A DNA stretch of 64,000 nt from JAWKTT01 sp041398965 (GCA_041398965.1 JAWKTT010000021.1:1-64000), one strand, 5' to 3'. Positions 1-10,056 are shown, counted from the stretch's first letter. Notes: generated by a model not told the origin, from the sequence alone. Made by a program: numbers and translations.

Positions 1-473
1 GGCTACTTTCATGGACATGGCCAACGTTCCCTTTTCGCAGATGAGTTGAAATAAGAAGTCTGCATCTTGAGAAGAATGGCACCATCGCCCGAGAAGCAGA
101 CTCAATCTTGCCGCATTGTGGCGAGCGATCTGAAGAATGCAATCGCGGGTCGAATGATTCCAAAACTCAGAAAGAGTCGCGACATGTTTAGATGACGAAT
201 TCGGCGGTTTGATGCGTGAATCATGGCTTTGACGCCGAACAGGGTCGTGATGACCCCAAGGGACTTTCCCGCCCATTGGGACGACAAGCCGTCGACAGCA
301 GTCGCCTGTTGCTCTCTTTCGGGCAATCGTCGCGATGGGGAAGTTCTGTCCGGAAAATGCCGTATGAACTTCTCAGTACCTCGTGACCGGAACTCGTTCA
401 ACTGTTTCTCAGTCGTCGGTTTCGGTAACGTGTCTGTTCATTGGGTGATTCACTTCCAAACATCTGACTGGAG
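1..473. other. Left-edge region without a convincing gene
   Basis: No convincing gene is seen in this stretch. Two forward frames end in stops within the first 54 bases and either could be the tail of a gene lying outside the window, but this cannot be decided. A 99-codon frame on the minus strand (102-401) has a basic, low-hydrophobicity composition with no recognisable motif and is probably spurious. The right end holds the leader of the cytochrome gene, including a GGAG just before position 474. Confidence 0.5.
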
Positions 474-3400
474 ATGGTGATCGTGCTCCGTTTTCTATTG
501 ATGCTACTTTGCACCTGTTGCTGTTCGACGACGCTGTTTGCGCAATCGCTCGATGCCGAACTTCGGCAGTCTCCCGCAGAAGGCCTTGCGGTCGAAGCGA
601 AGGTTCGGGGAGATGCCGTGCGTGGGGCCGTCGTCTTCTTTCAGCATCAGATGGCTTGCTCGAAGTGCCATTCGGTCGGAGGTTCATTGCCATCGGCTCT
701 GGGGCCCGACTTGGCGAAACTCGACAAACAGGTGACCGATGCCGAACTCGTCGAGTCGGTACTGTTGCCCTCAAAAGTGATTCGGAAGGGGTACGAGACG
801 GTCACTGCTGTCACGAAAGATGGTCGAACGCTGACAGGTTTGCTGGTCGAACGGACGGACGAACGACTCGTGCTGAAGGATGCGACACGCGCGGGGGAAA
901 TGGTCTCGCTGGCGATCACCGACTTGGAACAGGTGATCCCGAGTGAACTCTCGATCATGCCGGGCGAACAAGCGAACCAACTTGCCAGTCGGCAACAGTT
1001 TCTCGATCTGATCCGTTATCTCATCGAGATTCGTGATGGTGGCGAAGCTCGCGCGAAGGAACTGCAACCATCCCCCACTCTGTTGACGTTTGCTGTTCCC
1101 GAATATGAACAGAAGATCGATCATGCGGGCTTCATCCGGGATTGGAACAAGCAATCGCTCAAGCGGGGAGAAGCAATCTACCGTCGCGTTTGCATGAACT
1201 GTCACGGCACGGAAGATCAACCCGGCTCATTGCCGACTTCGCTCAAGTTCCATGAAGGAAAATTCCGCAGTGGCAGCGACCCCTATACGATGTATCAAAC
1301 ACTGACGCGCGGCTTCGGATTGATGGCGGCTCAGACTTGGATGGTTCCGTCACAGAAGTACGATGTCATTCACTATATTCGCGAAACCTATTTGCGACCT
1401 CACAACCCGTCACAGTATGTCCGTGTCGATGCCGACTATTTGGCGAAGCTGCCCAAGGGGAACGAAAGGGGGCCCGAGCCGAGTAAGATTCAGCCTTGGA
1501 ACGCGATGGATTATGGTCCGAGTCTGACGCACACAATTGAGGTTCCCGGAAACCAACACAACATCGCCTACAAGGGGATCGCCATTCGGCTCGATCCGGG
1601 GGCAGGAGGGGTTTCGCGAGGTCGACACTGGATGATGTTCGACACCGATACACTCCGCATGGCTGCTGCCTGGAGTGCCCCGATTCCAGCGAGTGCTGAC
1701 GAGAACTTCATTGACTGGAAGGGGATTCAGTTCAATGGTCAGCATGGAATTCATCCTCGTGTGGCAGGAGAGGTGACAGTCGCCAATGGGACCGGTCCCG
1801 GTTGGGGCCGACCGGAAACAGCGTCGTTCGTGGACGATCAACGTGTCATGGGACGAGACGGCAAACGCTACGGTCCGCTCCCTCGTACTTGGGGGAAGTT
1901 TCGTGGGCTGTATCATCATGGTCAACAAGTGGTGCTGTCTTATACGGTCAATGGGGCCGATGTGTTGGAGATGCCTGCACTGTTGGAAAGCGAAGCCTTG
2001 TCATCGCCGCAGGTGGCCTCGTCGCCGACGTTTTTGCGGACATTCAACTTCGGTCCACGCCAACACGACCTCGTGCTGCAAGTGGCGGACCACGCAGAAG
2101 CAGAAGCAACGGTTGCCGCAATCGATCGGGGACTCTCGAAGCCGCGAGACGAAAACGATGTCAACGAAGAGACCGCTCCGCTCGTGAGGCTCACGAATCC
2201 CGATGGAAGTTCGCTGCTGATTGGCGTGGCTCCCGCCAGCACACCACTCAAGTGGTCAGCTGAAAAAGGGCATTTGCGGGTGACGATCCCAGCGGGGTCC
2301 GAGGAGTTGCGATTTACCTTATGGATGCGGGATTTCGAGGCCCACAAGACGGAGACGCAGGTTGATGGTATCGTGCTCAATCCCGTCATCGTTAATCCGG
2401 CTCCCGATTTGCAGCCACTCACACAGGGGGGACCCGCTCGCTGGACGCAGAAAATCACGACAGCGGCCGTACTCGGTGACGGAAAGAAACCTTTCGCAGC
2501 CGACATCCTTACCGCCCCATCAGCGAATCCGTGGCTCGCACAGACTCGCTTCACGGGACTCGATTTCTTTGCGGATGGCCGTATTGCGGTCTGTTCGTGG
2601 GATGGAGATGTCTGGATTGTCTCCGGTCTCCCTCAGGAATCGACGCTTACTTGGCAACGTGTCGCTTCCGGCCTGTTTCAACCACTGGGGCTCAAGGTCA
2701 TCGATGAGACGATTTACGTCACCTGCCGGGATCAACTGACAGTGTTGCATGACTTGAACGACGACGGCGAAACCGATTTCTATCAATGCCTTAACAACGA
2801 TCATCAGGTGACGGAACACTTCCACGAATTTGCGATGGGGTTGCAGACAGACAAGGAAGGGAACTTCTACTATGCCAAGTCGGCTCGACACGCACTCCCG
2901 GCGTTAGTGCCACATCATGGCACATTGTTGCGAGTGAGTGCCGACGGATCGAAGACCGAGATTCTTGCGAACGGTTTTCGAGCCGCGAACGGCGTCTGCA
3001 TGAACCCCGATGGGTCGTTCGTCGTGACCGATCAAGAGGGACATTGGAACCCCAAGAACCGCATCAACTGGGTGACACTGGACCCTTCCGGGAAGCCGAA
3101 GTTCTATGGGAACATGTTTGGATATCACGACGTAACCGACTCGTCCGATACGGCGATGGAGCCGCCGCTCTGCTGGATTACGAACTCCTTCGACCGTTCG
3201 CCCGCGGAGTTGTTATGGGTCAGTAGTGAGAAATGGGGCCCGCTGAATGGCTCACTACTGAACCTCTCTTATGGATATGGCAAGGTCTTTCTAGTGCCGC
3301 ACGAACGGGTGGCCGGACAGGTTCAAGGGGGGATGATCGAGTTGCCGATCCCGACCTTTCCAACCGGGGTGATGCGCGGTCGGTTCCATCCGATGGACGG

Positions 3401-3818
3401 CCAATTGTACCTTTGCGGGATGTTCGCCTGGGCCGGAAGTGCGACGCAACCGGGAGGACTCTACCGTCTCCGAGCCACGGGGCAGGCGATGCACTTGCCC
3501 GTTGAACTGCACGCAACGCAGAGCGGGATGACGCTCACCTTCACCGATCCCTTGGACCCCGCATCGGTCTCGACGGAGAACATCGCCATCAAGACCTGGG
3601 ATCTCAAACGGACTGCTCGATATGGTTCGGATCACCATAACGAACAGTCGCTGGCGATTCGAGAAGCGACCCTCTCTGCCGACGGGAAGTCCCTCACGAT
3701 CGTGACCGATGTGAAACCGACGTGGTGCATGGAAATCGGCTACAAACTGAAATCATCCAACGGCGAACCAGTCCAGGGGACGATTCACAACACGATCCAT
3801 CGCCTCGGCGACCAATGA
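474..3818 (+). CDS. Secreted DUF6797/cytochrome c PVC-type protein
   Basis: A 1114-residue secreted protein of the type expanded in Planctomycetes, probably acting in the periplasm in redox breakdown of an unknown carbohydrate. Residues 1-24 are a hydrophobic signal peptide ending near FAQS. Two haem c sites are visible: CSKCH at 62-66 within a PVC-type haem-binding domain, and CMNCH at 240-244 in a second cytochrome c-like domain. A long middle region resembles DUF6797, and the last third (from about residue 690) resembles the beta-propeller of PVC membrane-bound dehydrogenases, with blades such as NGVCMNPDGSFVVTDQ. The ATG at 474 directly abuts GGAG, so the GTG at 483, nine bases downstream of it, may be the true start; the signal peptide survives either way. 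It ends convergently with the next gene. The substrate is unknown. Confidence 0.85.
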   Translation: MVIVLRFLLMLLCTCCCSTTLFAQSLDAELRQSPAEGLAVEAKVRGDAVRGAVVFFQHQMACSKCHSVGGSLPSALGPDLAKLDKQVTDAELVESVLLPSKVIRKGYETVTAVTKDGRTLTGLLVERTDERLVLKDATRAGEMVSLAITDLEQVIPSELSIMPGEQANQLASRQQFLDLIRYLIEIRDGGEARAKELQPSPTLLTFAVPEYEQKIDHAGFIRDWNKQSLKRGEAIYRRVCMNCHGTEDQPGSLPTSLKFHEGKFRSGSDPYTMYQTLTRGFGLMAAQTWMVPSQKYDVIHYIRETYLRPHNPSQYVRVDADYLAKLPKGNERGPEPSKIQPWNAMDYGPSLTHTIEVPGNQHNIAYKGIAIRLDPGAGGVSRGRHWMMFDTDTLRMAAAWSAPIPASADENFIDWKGIQFNGQHGIHPRVAGEVTVANGTGPGWGRPETASFVDDQRVMGRDGKRYGPLPRTWGKFRGLYHHGQQVVLSYTVNGADVLEMPALLESEALSSPQVASSPTFLRTFNFGPRQHDLVLQVADHAEAEATVAAIDRGLSKPRDENDVNEETAPLVRLTNPDGSSLLIGVAPASTPLKWSAEKGHLRVTIPAGSEELRFTLWMRDFEAHKTETQVDGIVLNPVIVNPAPDLQPLTQGGPARWTQKITTAAVLGDGKKPFAADILTAPSANPWLAQTRFTGLDFFADGRIAVCSWDGDVWIVSGLPQESTLTWQRVASGLFQPLGLKVIDETIYVTCRDQLTVLHDLNDDGETDFYQCLNNDHQVTEHFHEFAMGLQTDKEGNFYYAKSARHALPALVPHHGTLLRVSADGSKTEILANGFRAANGVCMNPDGSFVVTDQEGHWNPKNRINWVTLDPSGKPKFYGNMFGYHDVTDSSDTAMEPPLCWITNSFDRSPAELLWVSSEKWGPLNGSLLNLSYGYGKVFLVPHERVAGQVQGGMIELPIPTFPTGVMRGRFHPMDGQLYLCGMFAWAGSATQPGGLYRLRATGQAMHLPVELHATQSGMTLTFTDPLDPASVSTENIAIKTWDLKRTARYGSDHHNEQSLAIREATLSADGKSLTIVTDVKPTWCMEIGYKLKSSNGEPVQGTIHNTIHRLGDQ

Positions 3819-3902
3819 CAACCAGGAATGTCGCGCCGGAGTACGGAAAGGTTTCGATGTCCGGCTTATGGGAAGGTGTCGTTCGTCCGACGAGACGCCA
3901 GG

Positions 3903-5030
3903 TTACTTGATCGGCACAACCACAGGCTCATCAATCATCCGTAGGCAGGCGACTGTGTGCAGCATCGCAACAAATGGACTGGCGAAGAGTTGTCCCAATG
4001 GGACAAATCCCGAAAGTATCATGACTCCCATACCGGCAAGACCGAGTAGGAGCACATTCCCAAAATGCTTGCCGATGAGTTCGACGCCTTCACTGAGTGC
4101 TTCTAGAACTGAACAATTCCGATAGACGAGCAGCGGCGCAAAGGGCCAGATAACCAACGCCCCCAGCCCACAGGTCAATATGACTCCCAGGGTGAGGATC
4201 ATCAATAGGACGATGACGCGCCAAGTCACGCTGAAGCCGCCGCTAAAAGTGAAGAAGTGATCTCCAATCGTCGCTTGTTCTCCCCGAAGGGCCCTGAATT
4301 GTGCCCAACAGGTTCCTGTCATGACGGTCGATTGGGCAAGTAGGAACAGCCCAAAGAATGACAGGTAGCCTCCAATAATCAGCACGGCACCCAAGGCTCC
4401 ACCTCCGCCGCCACCCCCTCCGGCGACGAGCGACATGCCACCGCAAGCGATCGCAAACGCCAACATGAAGGCCCCCGGAATCACAAGCAGAGATAGCAGC
4501 AATGGGCCAAACAACAACGGGACCATTTGGTCGGTGTAGACCGCCCAGGCGTCCGAGAATGTGCTGCCCACCTCGAAATCGGCGATCGTTTCTTCCTCGG
4601 TACGACGTCGACTGCGACCGCTGGGTCTGTTCAACCTCGCTCCGCAATCATCGCAAGACTGGGCCCCCGGTTCGTTGATAAACCCGCAAGCCTTGCAGGT
4701 TACCTCACGGCGACTCGACCCGCTTCTCGGCGACGGCTCGTCGTCGAAACCGAACGTTTCCTCTTCGAAAACCTCGTCTTCGTCATCACCCAGAGGGGGG
4801 AATTGACCTTGCTGGGCCGCTTTGCTGGGTAATGGAGGTGGGATCGGGCGGGCGTCGAAGGGATGATCCTCTTCGGCGGGCGGTGGGGGCGGCGGTGTTG
4901 AACCGGCGGACTGTTGATAAGGGACCCAGATTTTCTCGCCACATGACGGGCACTTCGCACTCAATCCCGCCTTCTCGTCCGGGGTGCGTAAGGTTGTTTG
5001 ACAGTGTGGGCACTGAAATTCAATAGACAC
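3903..5030 (-). CDS. Double zinc-ribbon polytopic membrane protein
   Basis: Uncharacterised membrane protein of 375 residues. The N-terminus has a CPHC/CPSC zinc ribbon (first 40 residues), then a Pro-rich linker, a second ribbon (TCKACGF ... CDDCGARL), and a C-terminal half with about five to six hydrophobic segments, including a run of nine glycines. The membrane part resembles DUF4013-like or GDPD-membrane-type domains, but I cannot assign it firmly. An ATG exists at 5060, but the GTG at 5030 is preceded by a strong GGGGGG ribosome site and starts exactly at the zinc ribbon, as in related planctomycete proteins, so I chose GTG. It is convergent with the cytochrome gene and divergent from the next. 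No enzymatic motif is visible; a scaffold or sensor role is only a guess. Confidence 0.75.
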   Translation of the reverse strand: MSIEFQCPHCQTTLRTPDEKAGLSAKCPSCGEKIWVPYQQSAGSTPPPPPPAEEDHPFDARPIPPPLPSKAAQQGQFPPLGDDEDEVFEEETFGFDDEPSPRSGSSRREVTCKACGFINEPGAQSCDDCGARLNRPSGRSRRRTEEETIADFEVGSTFSDAWAVYTDQMVPLLFGPLLLSLLVIPGAFMLAFAIACGGMSLVAGGGGGGGGALGAVLIIGGYLSFFGLFLLAQSTVMTGTCWAQFRALRGEQATIGDHFFTFSGGFSVTWRVIVLLMILTLGVILTCGLGALVIWPFAPLLVYRNCSVLEALSEGVELIGKHFGNVLLLGLAGMGVMILSGFVPLGQLFASPFVAMLHTVACLRMIDEPVVVPIK

Positions 5031-5408
5031 TCGTTCCCGCCCCCCTTGATGACGACGCATACCTTGGCGAACTCATCATCGCCCGTAATCAATAACGATA
5101 ACCACCGCTTTCACGCAAAGAAAGTCCTCGGCATCCCTCAGGAACGTTCCGTGAGCGATTCGTTTGCACGTCGGATTTCTTATTGGAGATGTCGGATTTT
5201 GTATGAAGTCAGCGTCGAGTGGGGAAGGAACATGACGGTTCGGCTTTGCGAAAGCCCGGACGTCGGGAGACGCCGTCACGAAAAAATCGCCGAGTTCTCC
5301 GCTCTTGAAGCTGAGAATGGGTGGAGGGGGTGGGGCTGGCGATTGTCGCCGCTTTCGGAGGGGGATAGCCTGTCTTTTCGCTTTGGTGCTTACTGAGGCG
5401 AATGGTGA
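5031..5408. promoter_or_regulatory. Divergent intergenic region
   Basis: A 378-base spacer between two divergent membrane-protein genes must contain promoters for both. I see no clear -10/-35 pair, hairpin or repeat, and the short open frames have no recognisable motif. Confidence 0.4.
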
Positions 5409-5990
5409 ATGGCGGCACGTCTCGTTTCGTACCTTGGACGACTAGTTGTGGATCGAATCTTTCTGATACTTGCTCTGGTGGGAAACAGTGTGCTGATCGT
5501 CGCCTTGGCGTTGGGCTGGAGTATTGGCGACGGAACTGTGGCAACTCGCGAAGTGCAATCTGCCGTCGGCGTGCATATGCTCGTCGCGATGGGAGCTGCC
5601 CTCATTGTCCTGCTGGTTCACGCCGTCGCCCTGACCTACTTCATGGGGACCGGACGCTGGATCGAAGAGACCTCGACGGCGTATCAATTGGGGGATGACG
5701 CTCGGCGACGCAACATCCAATTGAAGTACCGCATTCTGCTTCCCCTCGTTCTCAGCACTCTGCTCGTCCTGGCGACCGGGGCCTTCGGGGCGATTGCCGA
5801 TCCCACGTCGGACGTCTCGATGCCGTCGGCGAAACTCATTCACTTCTCGCTCGCGATTAGCACGCTCCTGGTCAACATCGTCGCCAGTGTTGTCGAGTAC
5901 ACGTCAATTCGCCGCAACGGCGACGTTGTGAATCAAGTCGTGCAAGAAGTCAACCGCATCCGCGTGTCGAAAGGCCTCGAAGTCGGCTAA
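5409..5990 (+). CDS. Four-helix membrane protein, unknown function
   Basis: A 193-residue protein with four clear hydrophobic segments (about 15-38, 53-79, 112-132 and 142-165) and short charged loops. A basic tail follows the last helix. It has no catalytic motif and I do not recognise the family; it looks like a conserved planctomycete hypothetical. The ATG at 5409 has a GAGG about ten bases upstream. It stands alone, divergent from the zinc-ribbon membrane gene and convergent with the next gene. A heme-copper or cytochrome-like role cannot be supported, because no conserved histidine pairs stand out. Confidence 0.7.
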   Translation: MAARLVSYLGRLVVDRIFLILALVGNSVLIVALALGWSIGDGTVATREVQSAVGVHMLVAMGAALIVLLVHAVALTYFMGTGRWIEETSTAYQLGDDARRRNIQLKYRILLPLVLSTLLVLATGAFGAIADPTSDVSMPSAKLIHFSLAISTLLVNIVASVVEYTSIRRNGDVVNQVVQEVNRIRVSKGLEVG

Positions 5991-6153
5991 GCACGTCAAT
6001 CATGGGACGGCGCCCCCCATCAGTGATCGACAAGTTGCAAGCAGAACGGCGACAAAAGCAACACGGCATCTCCGGTTTGAAGAGTCACCCGCTCGTTCAA
6101 CAGAGAGCCAGCGCCACACGACAGCGCGGCCCGCTCCCCTTCCAGTGTGGTGT

Positions 6154-6972
6154 TTACTTCTTTTTCTTGTTTGTTGCAGGCTTACTCGGTTCCGGTTTCG
6201 TCGACTCGGTTGTCCCCGGTTCGGTCGCCGGCGGCTTTGCTGGGGTATTGAAGAAACCGCCGTCCTCATTGAGAAGTTCTTCCTCCTTGTAGACGCGGTC
6301 GCCAGGACGGCTATCGCAGCCCCTGATTGAAAAGATGATTATGGCAACCACAAGGGCGACACCGCCGATCATCATGTGGAAGACAGGATTCTTGTAGGCT
6401 GGAATGTTCGCCTGCGGCTTGCGGAGGCGGGCGGACGAACTGACAGTGGGCGACTGAATGCGCGGACCATCCTCAGCGACAGGGAAGAACATTCCCTGCT
6501 CGGGCATCGAGGGAGACGATTCGACTTCCGGGAATGCCAGAGTCTCTGGGGGATTCGCAGCTGGGGGAGTCGGCTCTGACTTCCGGAATGATGGAAAAGG
6601 AGATACTTGCGGCGGCGGAGCAATTTGTGGTGGGGCACCAGCAATCGGAGACGAAGGTGGCGACGGAACGGAGGCTTCCGTTGCGGCAGCACTCTGTTCG
6701 TTGCGGAGTTCTTCGTCGTACGCTTCCTTACGAGCGGCATCAAGCAGACAGCGCCGAGCAGCCGAGACTTCGTTGAGAATCTGTTGGGACTCTCGTCGAT
6801 GCTCACCCGATGACATCCCGCGCAAGTACGACGTCTGTCGCATGGCCGCTGCATCGATGACGTCGGCGTTGTCTTCGAACAGTTCGATCCCGAGCAGCCG
6901 ATAATGATTCGGCGGCTGATCTTTGGCTGGAATACCCAGCCAGACGTGATAAGGATCGAAAGGTTTGCTCAT
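6154..6972 (-). CDS. J-domain-like single-pass membrane protein
   Basis: A 272-residue protein of a family common in Planctomycetes. The first 90 residues (starting FDPYHVWLGIP, with YRLLGI and an LNEV..ARRCLLD helix) look like a DnaJ-type helical hairpin, but no HPD tripeptide is present, so it is unlikely to stimulate DnaK in the usual way. A Pro/Ser-rich linker follows, then one transmembrane helix at about residues 200-222 and a Thr/Pro/Lys-rich tail ending in KKKK. The N-terminal domain is therefore probably cytoplasmic. The protein is monocistronic. Function is unknown; it could be an adaptor that brings the J-like domain to the membrane. Confidence 0.75.
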   Translation of the reverse strand: MSKPFDPYHVWLGIPAKDQPPNHYRLLGIELFEDNADVIDAAAMRQTSYLRGMSSGEHRRESQQILNEVSAARRCLLDAARKEAYDEELRNEQSAAATEASVPSPPSSPIAGAPPQIAPPPQVSPFPSFRKSEPTPPAANPPETLAFPEVESSPSMPEQGMFFPVAEDGPRIQSPTVSSSARLRKPQANIPAYKNPVFHMMIGGVALVVAIIIFSIRGCDSRPGDRVYKEEELLNEDGGFFNTPAKPPATEPGTTESTKPEPSKPATNKKKK

Positions 6973-7313
6973 GAATGTGCCCGTACGAACGAGGAAGCCA
7001 GGATGAGGTCACAGTCACCGCAAGTGAATTGCCGTGGCAGTGTGCCGATTATGTCCATCTCGGATGTCTCATGCAACGACACGTCGAAAACGTTTATCCG
7101 CAGACCACATCGTCGCGTCGTAACCGTTCGTCCGCCCCGTCACCCATCAATCCCGTCTGCGTGCGAATGATGAGTGATGTGATGTGGAAATGTTGAAAGG
7201 ATTGATGCAGGAGTTGACGCTGTCTTGTTCCCTGCAATTCGACCCAGAGACGTTCGCGCAACCGCAGCCCTGTTCTTCAGGCCCCGATCGCTTCCTGATG
7301 AACTTGAATCGTC
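6973..7313. promoter_or_regulatory. Divergent intergenic region
   Basis: A 341-base gap between the J-like gene (minus) and the pyruvyl-transferase-like gene (plus). It should hold both promoters. No recognisable motif, hairpin or repeat was found. Confidence 0.35.
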
Positions 7314-8180
7314 ATGAGTACCCCATTGATGGATCGTTCGCTCATTGAAGCCCGTCAACAGCCGATTCGTGTGAGTTGGGATCGGTCTGGAAACCTCGGT
7401 GACGAACTGACTCCGCTGCTGATTCCGCGTCTCACTGGGCGACCGATTGTGTCATCGTCGTACGGTTCAGGAACCTCCAAGCTGCTTTCAATCGGAAGCA
7501 TCCTGCATCGGGCAACCGCAAACGCTACAGTCTGGGGGAGCGGACTGCTCAGTCCTTCGCATCTCCCCCGACAGGCACCTGCGCGCATACTCGCTGTACG
7601 CGGACCACTCACGCGCGATCTACTGCTCTCGCAACAGATTGACTGCCCTGCGATCTATGGCGACCCAGCCATCCTCATGCCGTTAGTCTTGCCTCCCTGC
7701 GGGCGCAAACAGTATCGCGTCGGGTTGCTGCCGCACTATGCCGACGCGAAGCATCCGTGGGTCAACCGCTTTGTTCGAGAGAAACAAGGACTGTTGTTGC
7801 GCGCACGAAAGCCAGCCCACGACGTCGCAGCCACCATCCAGGAGATGTGCCGCTGTGACGTTCTGATCACTTCGTCGTTGCACGGTTTGATCCTCGCCGA
7901 CACCTATGGCATCCCGAATGTCTGGGTCTCGTTGACCCAGCGCCTCGTTGGTGGCAGATTTAAGTTTCACGACTACTTCGCGTCGCTGACGTTGCCCGAT
8001 GCCGAGTTCTTCTCAGCCGCACAATTCGTCGAGCCATTCATCATTTCTCCCGAGACAACAGTGAGAGAAGTCCTCTTTGCCGTCACCCCGCCCCGCCCCG
8101 TTCGTCAACTCTGGCACCGGCTCCTTCAAGCTTCCCCTGTAGGGATCTCTCCCCGCCACCTCCAGGCAGCCAACGTCTGA
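7314..8180 (+). CDS. Polysaccharide pyruvyl transferase-like protein
   Basis: A 288-residue protein resembling the polysaccharide pyruvyl transferase family (CsaB/WcaK-like), which transfers pyruvate ketals onto sugars of surface glycans. The features seen are the N-terminal GNLGDELTPLLIPRL stretch, the VWGSGLL strand, the RGPLTRDLL motif, the YGDPAILMPL strand and the C-terminal ITSSLHGLILADTYGIPNVW segment, which is characteristic of the family. Length fits a compact member. The ATG at 7314 has only a weak ribosome site; a second ATG lies 15 bases downstream. No other glycan genes adjoin it, so the acceptor sugar cannot be inferred. Confidence 0.85.
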   Translation: MSTPLMDRSLIEARQQPIRVSWDRSGNLGDELTPLLIPRLTGRPIVSSSYGSGTSKLLSIGSILHRATANATVWGSGLLSPSHLPRQAPARILAVRGPLTRDLLLSQQIDCPAIYGDPAILMPLVLPPCGRKQYRVGLLPHYADAKHPWVNRFVREKQGLLLRARKPAHDVAATIQEMCRCDVLITSSLHGLILADTYGIPNVWVSLTQRLVGGRFKFHDYFASLTLPDAEFFSAAQFVEPFIISPETTVREVLFAVTPPRPVRQLWHRLLQASPVGISPRHLQAANV

Positions 8181-8489
8181 AACACTTCCCATCGTCGGGT
8201 GCATTCCCTGGATTGTGATCCTCGCCAATGGGTGATCTTTGTTGTCAACCTCTCCCTCTCCCCCCGTGGGAACGCGGTCTGAAGTCGGAGCGTCGTCTGC
8301 GGGGGAGAAGGCGTTTCGCGTCGGCTGACGCCTCCAGTTCGGGGAGTTGCCATGTGGGGAATGCACTTCCCAGCGTCGCGAAGCTGTGGTCGATGTGGTG
8401 GAACAAAGGCGGTTCGATGTAGAATCGGAGGGGGTGTCTGACAGGGTGTTGCAGATGCTTATTGGCGGACTCTGTCTCGTGGGAACATC
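8181..8489. other. Intergenic region with dispersed repeat
   Basis: This 309-base gap carries the repeat element annotated separately at 8198-8325. The remainder up to the esterase gene shows no gene or clear promoter. Confidence 0.5.
8198..8325 (-). repeat. Dispersed intergenic repeat, copy 1
   Basis: Read on the minus strand, 8198-8266 contains GGGGGGAGAGGGAGAGGTTG followed by an ACAACAAAGATCACC stretch and GGCGAGGATCACAATCC. It matches 60743-60812 (plus strand) at most of about 68 positions. A C/T-rich half and a G/A-rich half (GCCTTCTCCCCC versus GGGGGAGAGGG) give partial inverted symmetry. It lies between two genes and encodes nothing. Exact ends are uncertain. Confidence 0.75.
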
Positions 8490-10052
8490 ATGCTGGAACT
8501 GAACGATTGTGTGTCGCGCCGCAGGGCGATGCTTCTGGGGGCCAGTCGGTTGATGGCAACATGGGGGGCGATCAACGCGTTGGGGACAGATCGAGCCGAC
8601 GGTTTTTCGGAGGCCGCCGCAAGTCGTGAATCATTAACGGCGAAGTCGACGACGTTTCGATTGTCGTTCTCCCCCACAGTTCGGGAGACACCTTTCACGG
8701 GGCGAGTCTACCTGTTTTTTTCGGGGAATGAGAAGTCGCCACGTCGAGGGCCGAACTGGTTTCATCCCGAGCCGTTCCTCAGTCGAGACGTCGTCGACCT
8801 TCGTCCCGGCGATGAGGTTGAACTCTCACTCGATGCACCGGAAACACTCCGGTTTCCCAGCGACCTCACCCCTGACAAACTACGGTCGCGATATGCTCAG
8901 GGAGTCGTCCGCTTTAATCGGTGGGAACGGAGGGTCGGGGACGGTCCGGGAAACGGCTACTCCGCGACGCTTGCCGCAGATGAATTCGGGGGCTGGCCTC
9001 GATTCTCGATCGATCAGATCGAAACGCAACCTCCGTTTCCAGAGTTGAAGTGGTGCCGCCTGTTGGAAGTTGCGTCGCCACTCCTGTCGCAATTTCATGG
9101 TCGCCCGGTCTTCATGCGGGCGAGTGTCTTACTCCCCGCAAGTTATTTTGATGCCCCCACTCGACGCTACCCCACGATTTTCACGATCCCGGGATTCGGC
9201 GGGACGCATCTCATGGGATTGCGAAACGAGCCAGTCCGGGAAGAGAACCCGCAAGGGGTCGAGTTCCTCCGCGTCGTCCTCGATCCGAGTTGTCCTTGGG
9301 GGCACCATGTCTTCGCTGACTCGGCCACGAATGGCCCTTGGGGACGAGCACTCGTCGACGATTTTCTTTCCGCCTACGAGGCGGAATATCGCAGCATCGC
9401 CGAACCGCGAGGTCGACTGTTGACTGGCCACTCCTCTGGCGGATGGAGCAGTTTCTGGTTGCAGATCACGCATCCCGAAGTCTTCGGCGGCGTCTGGAGC
9501 ACCGCCCCCGATCCAGTTGACTTTCGCGACTTCCAGCGGATCAACATCTATCGTCCCGGCGAAAACATGTACGTCGACCCCCAACAGCAACGGCGCCCTC
9601 TGGCCCGTTTCGGCGACAAGATCGCCCTGTGGTACGACGACTTCGCACAGATGGAGCACGTCATGGGACCGGGGGGACAACTCCAGAGTTTCGAAGCCGT
9701 CTTCAGTCCCCTCTCCACCGCTGGGGAACCCCGACAACTCTGGAACCGCACGACCGGCGAAATCGATCCTGTGACCGCCGCCGCATGGAAAGACTATGAC
9801 ATCAACTTAGTGATTCAGTCTCGTTGGAAACAGCTTCAGACAACCCTGTCTGGCAAGCTGAATCTGTTCATGGGGGAGGCAGACACCTTCTATCTCGACG
9901 GAGCCTCCCGTCTGTTGCAACAGACCCTGCACGACCTCGGCAGCGATGCGGTCGTCGAGTTATCCCCCGGAAAAGACCACTCGTCTCTGATGACAAAAGA
10001 ACTCCGCGACCGCATCCGATCCGAGATGGCCACACGCACCCTCCGAGGTTGA
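8490..10052 (+). CDS. Tat-exported esterase, alpha/beta hydrolase
   Basis: A 520-residue putative esterase of the D-type (Fes/IroE-like) alpha/beta hydrolase fold. A twin-arginine signal is visible near the start (SRRRAMLLGA, residues 10-19), suggesting Tat export of a folded enzyme. The likely nucleophile is Ser315 in GHSSGGW, the family's GxSxG elbow; a late His in GKDHSSL (about residue 500) may complete the triad. An N-terminal beta-rich domain of about 150 residues precedes the hydrolase domain. The gene stands alone, convergent with an MFS gene. The substrate is unknown. Confidence 0.85.
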   Translation: MLELNDCVSRRRAMLLGASRLMATWGAINALGTDRADGFSEAAASRESLTAKSTTFRLSFSPTVRETPFTGRVYLFFSGNEKSPRRGPNWFHPEPFLSRDVVDLRPGDEVELSLDAPETLRFPSDLTPDKLRSRYAQGVVRFNRWERRVGDGPGNGYSATLAADEFGGWPRFSIDQIETQPPFPELKWCRLLEVASPLLSQFHGRPVFMRASVLLPASYFDAPTRRYPTIFTIPGFGGTHLMGLRNEPVREENPQGVEFLRVVLDPSCPWGHHVFADSATNGPWGRALVDDFLSAYEAEYRSIAEPRGRLLTGHSSGGWSSFWLQITHPEVFGGVWSTAPDPVDFRDFQRINIYRPGENMYVDPQQQRRPLARFGDKIALWYDDFAQMEHVMGPGGQLQSFEAVFSPLSTAGEPRQLWNRTTGEIDPVTAAAWKDYDINLVIQSRWKQLQTTLSGKLNLFMGEADTFYLDGASRLLQQTLHDLGSDAVVELSPGKDHSSLMTKELRDRIRSEMATRTLRG

Positions 10053-10056
10053 TACA

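Noticed and set aside
102..401. 99-codon minus-strand frame at the left edge
   Set aside because: Basic, unpatterned sequence without a ribosome site.
2918..2931. TGGCACATTGTTGC, a perfect sigma54 -24/-12-like match
   Set aside because: It lies inside the cytochrome coding sequence with no gene starting downstream in the right place; a chance match is likely although an FHA-sigma54 activator is encoded elsewhere in the window.
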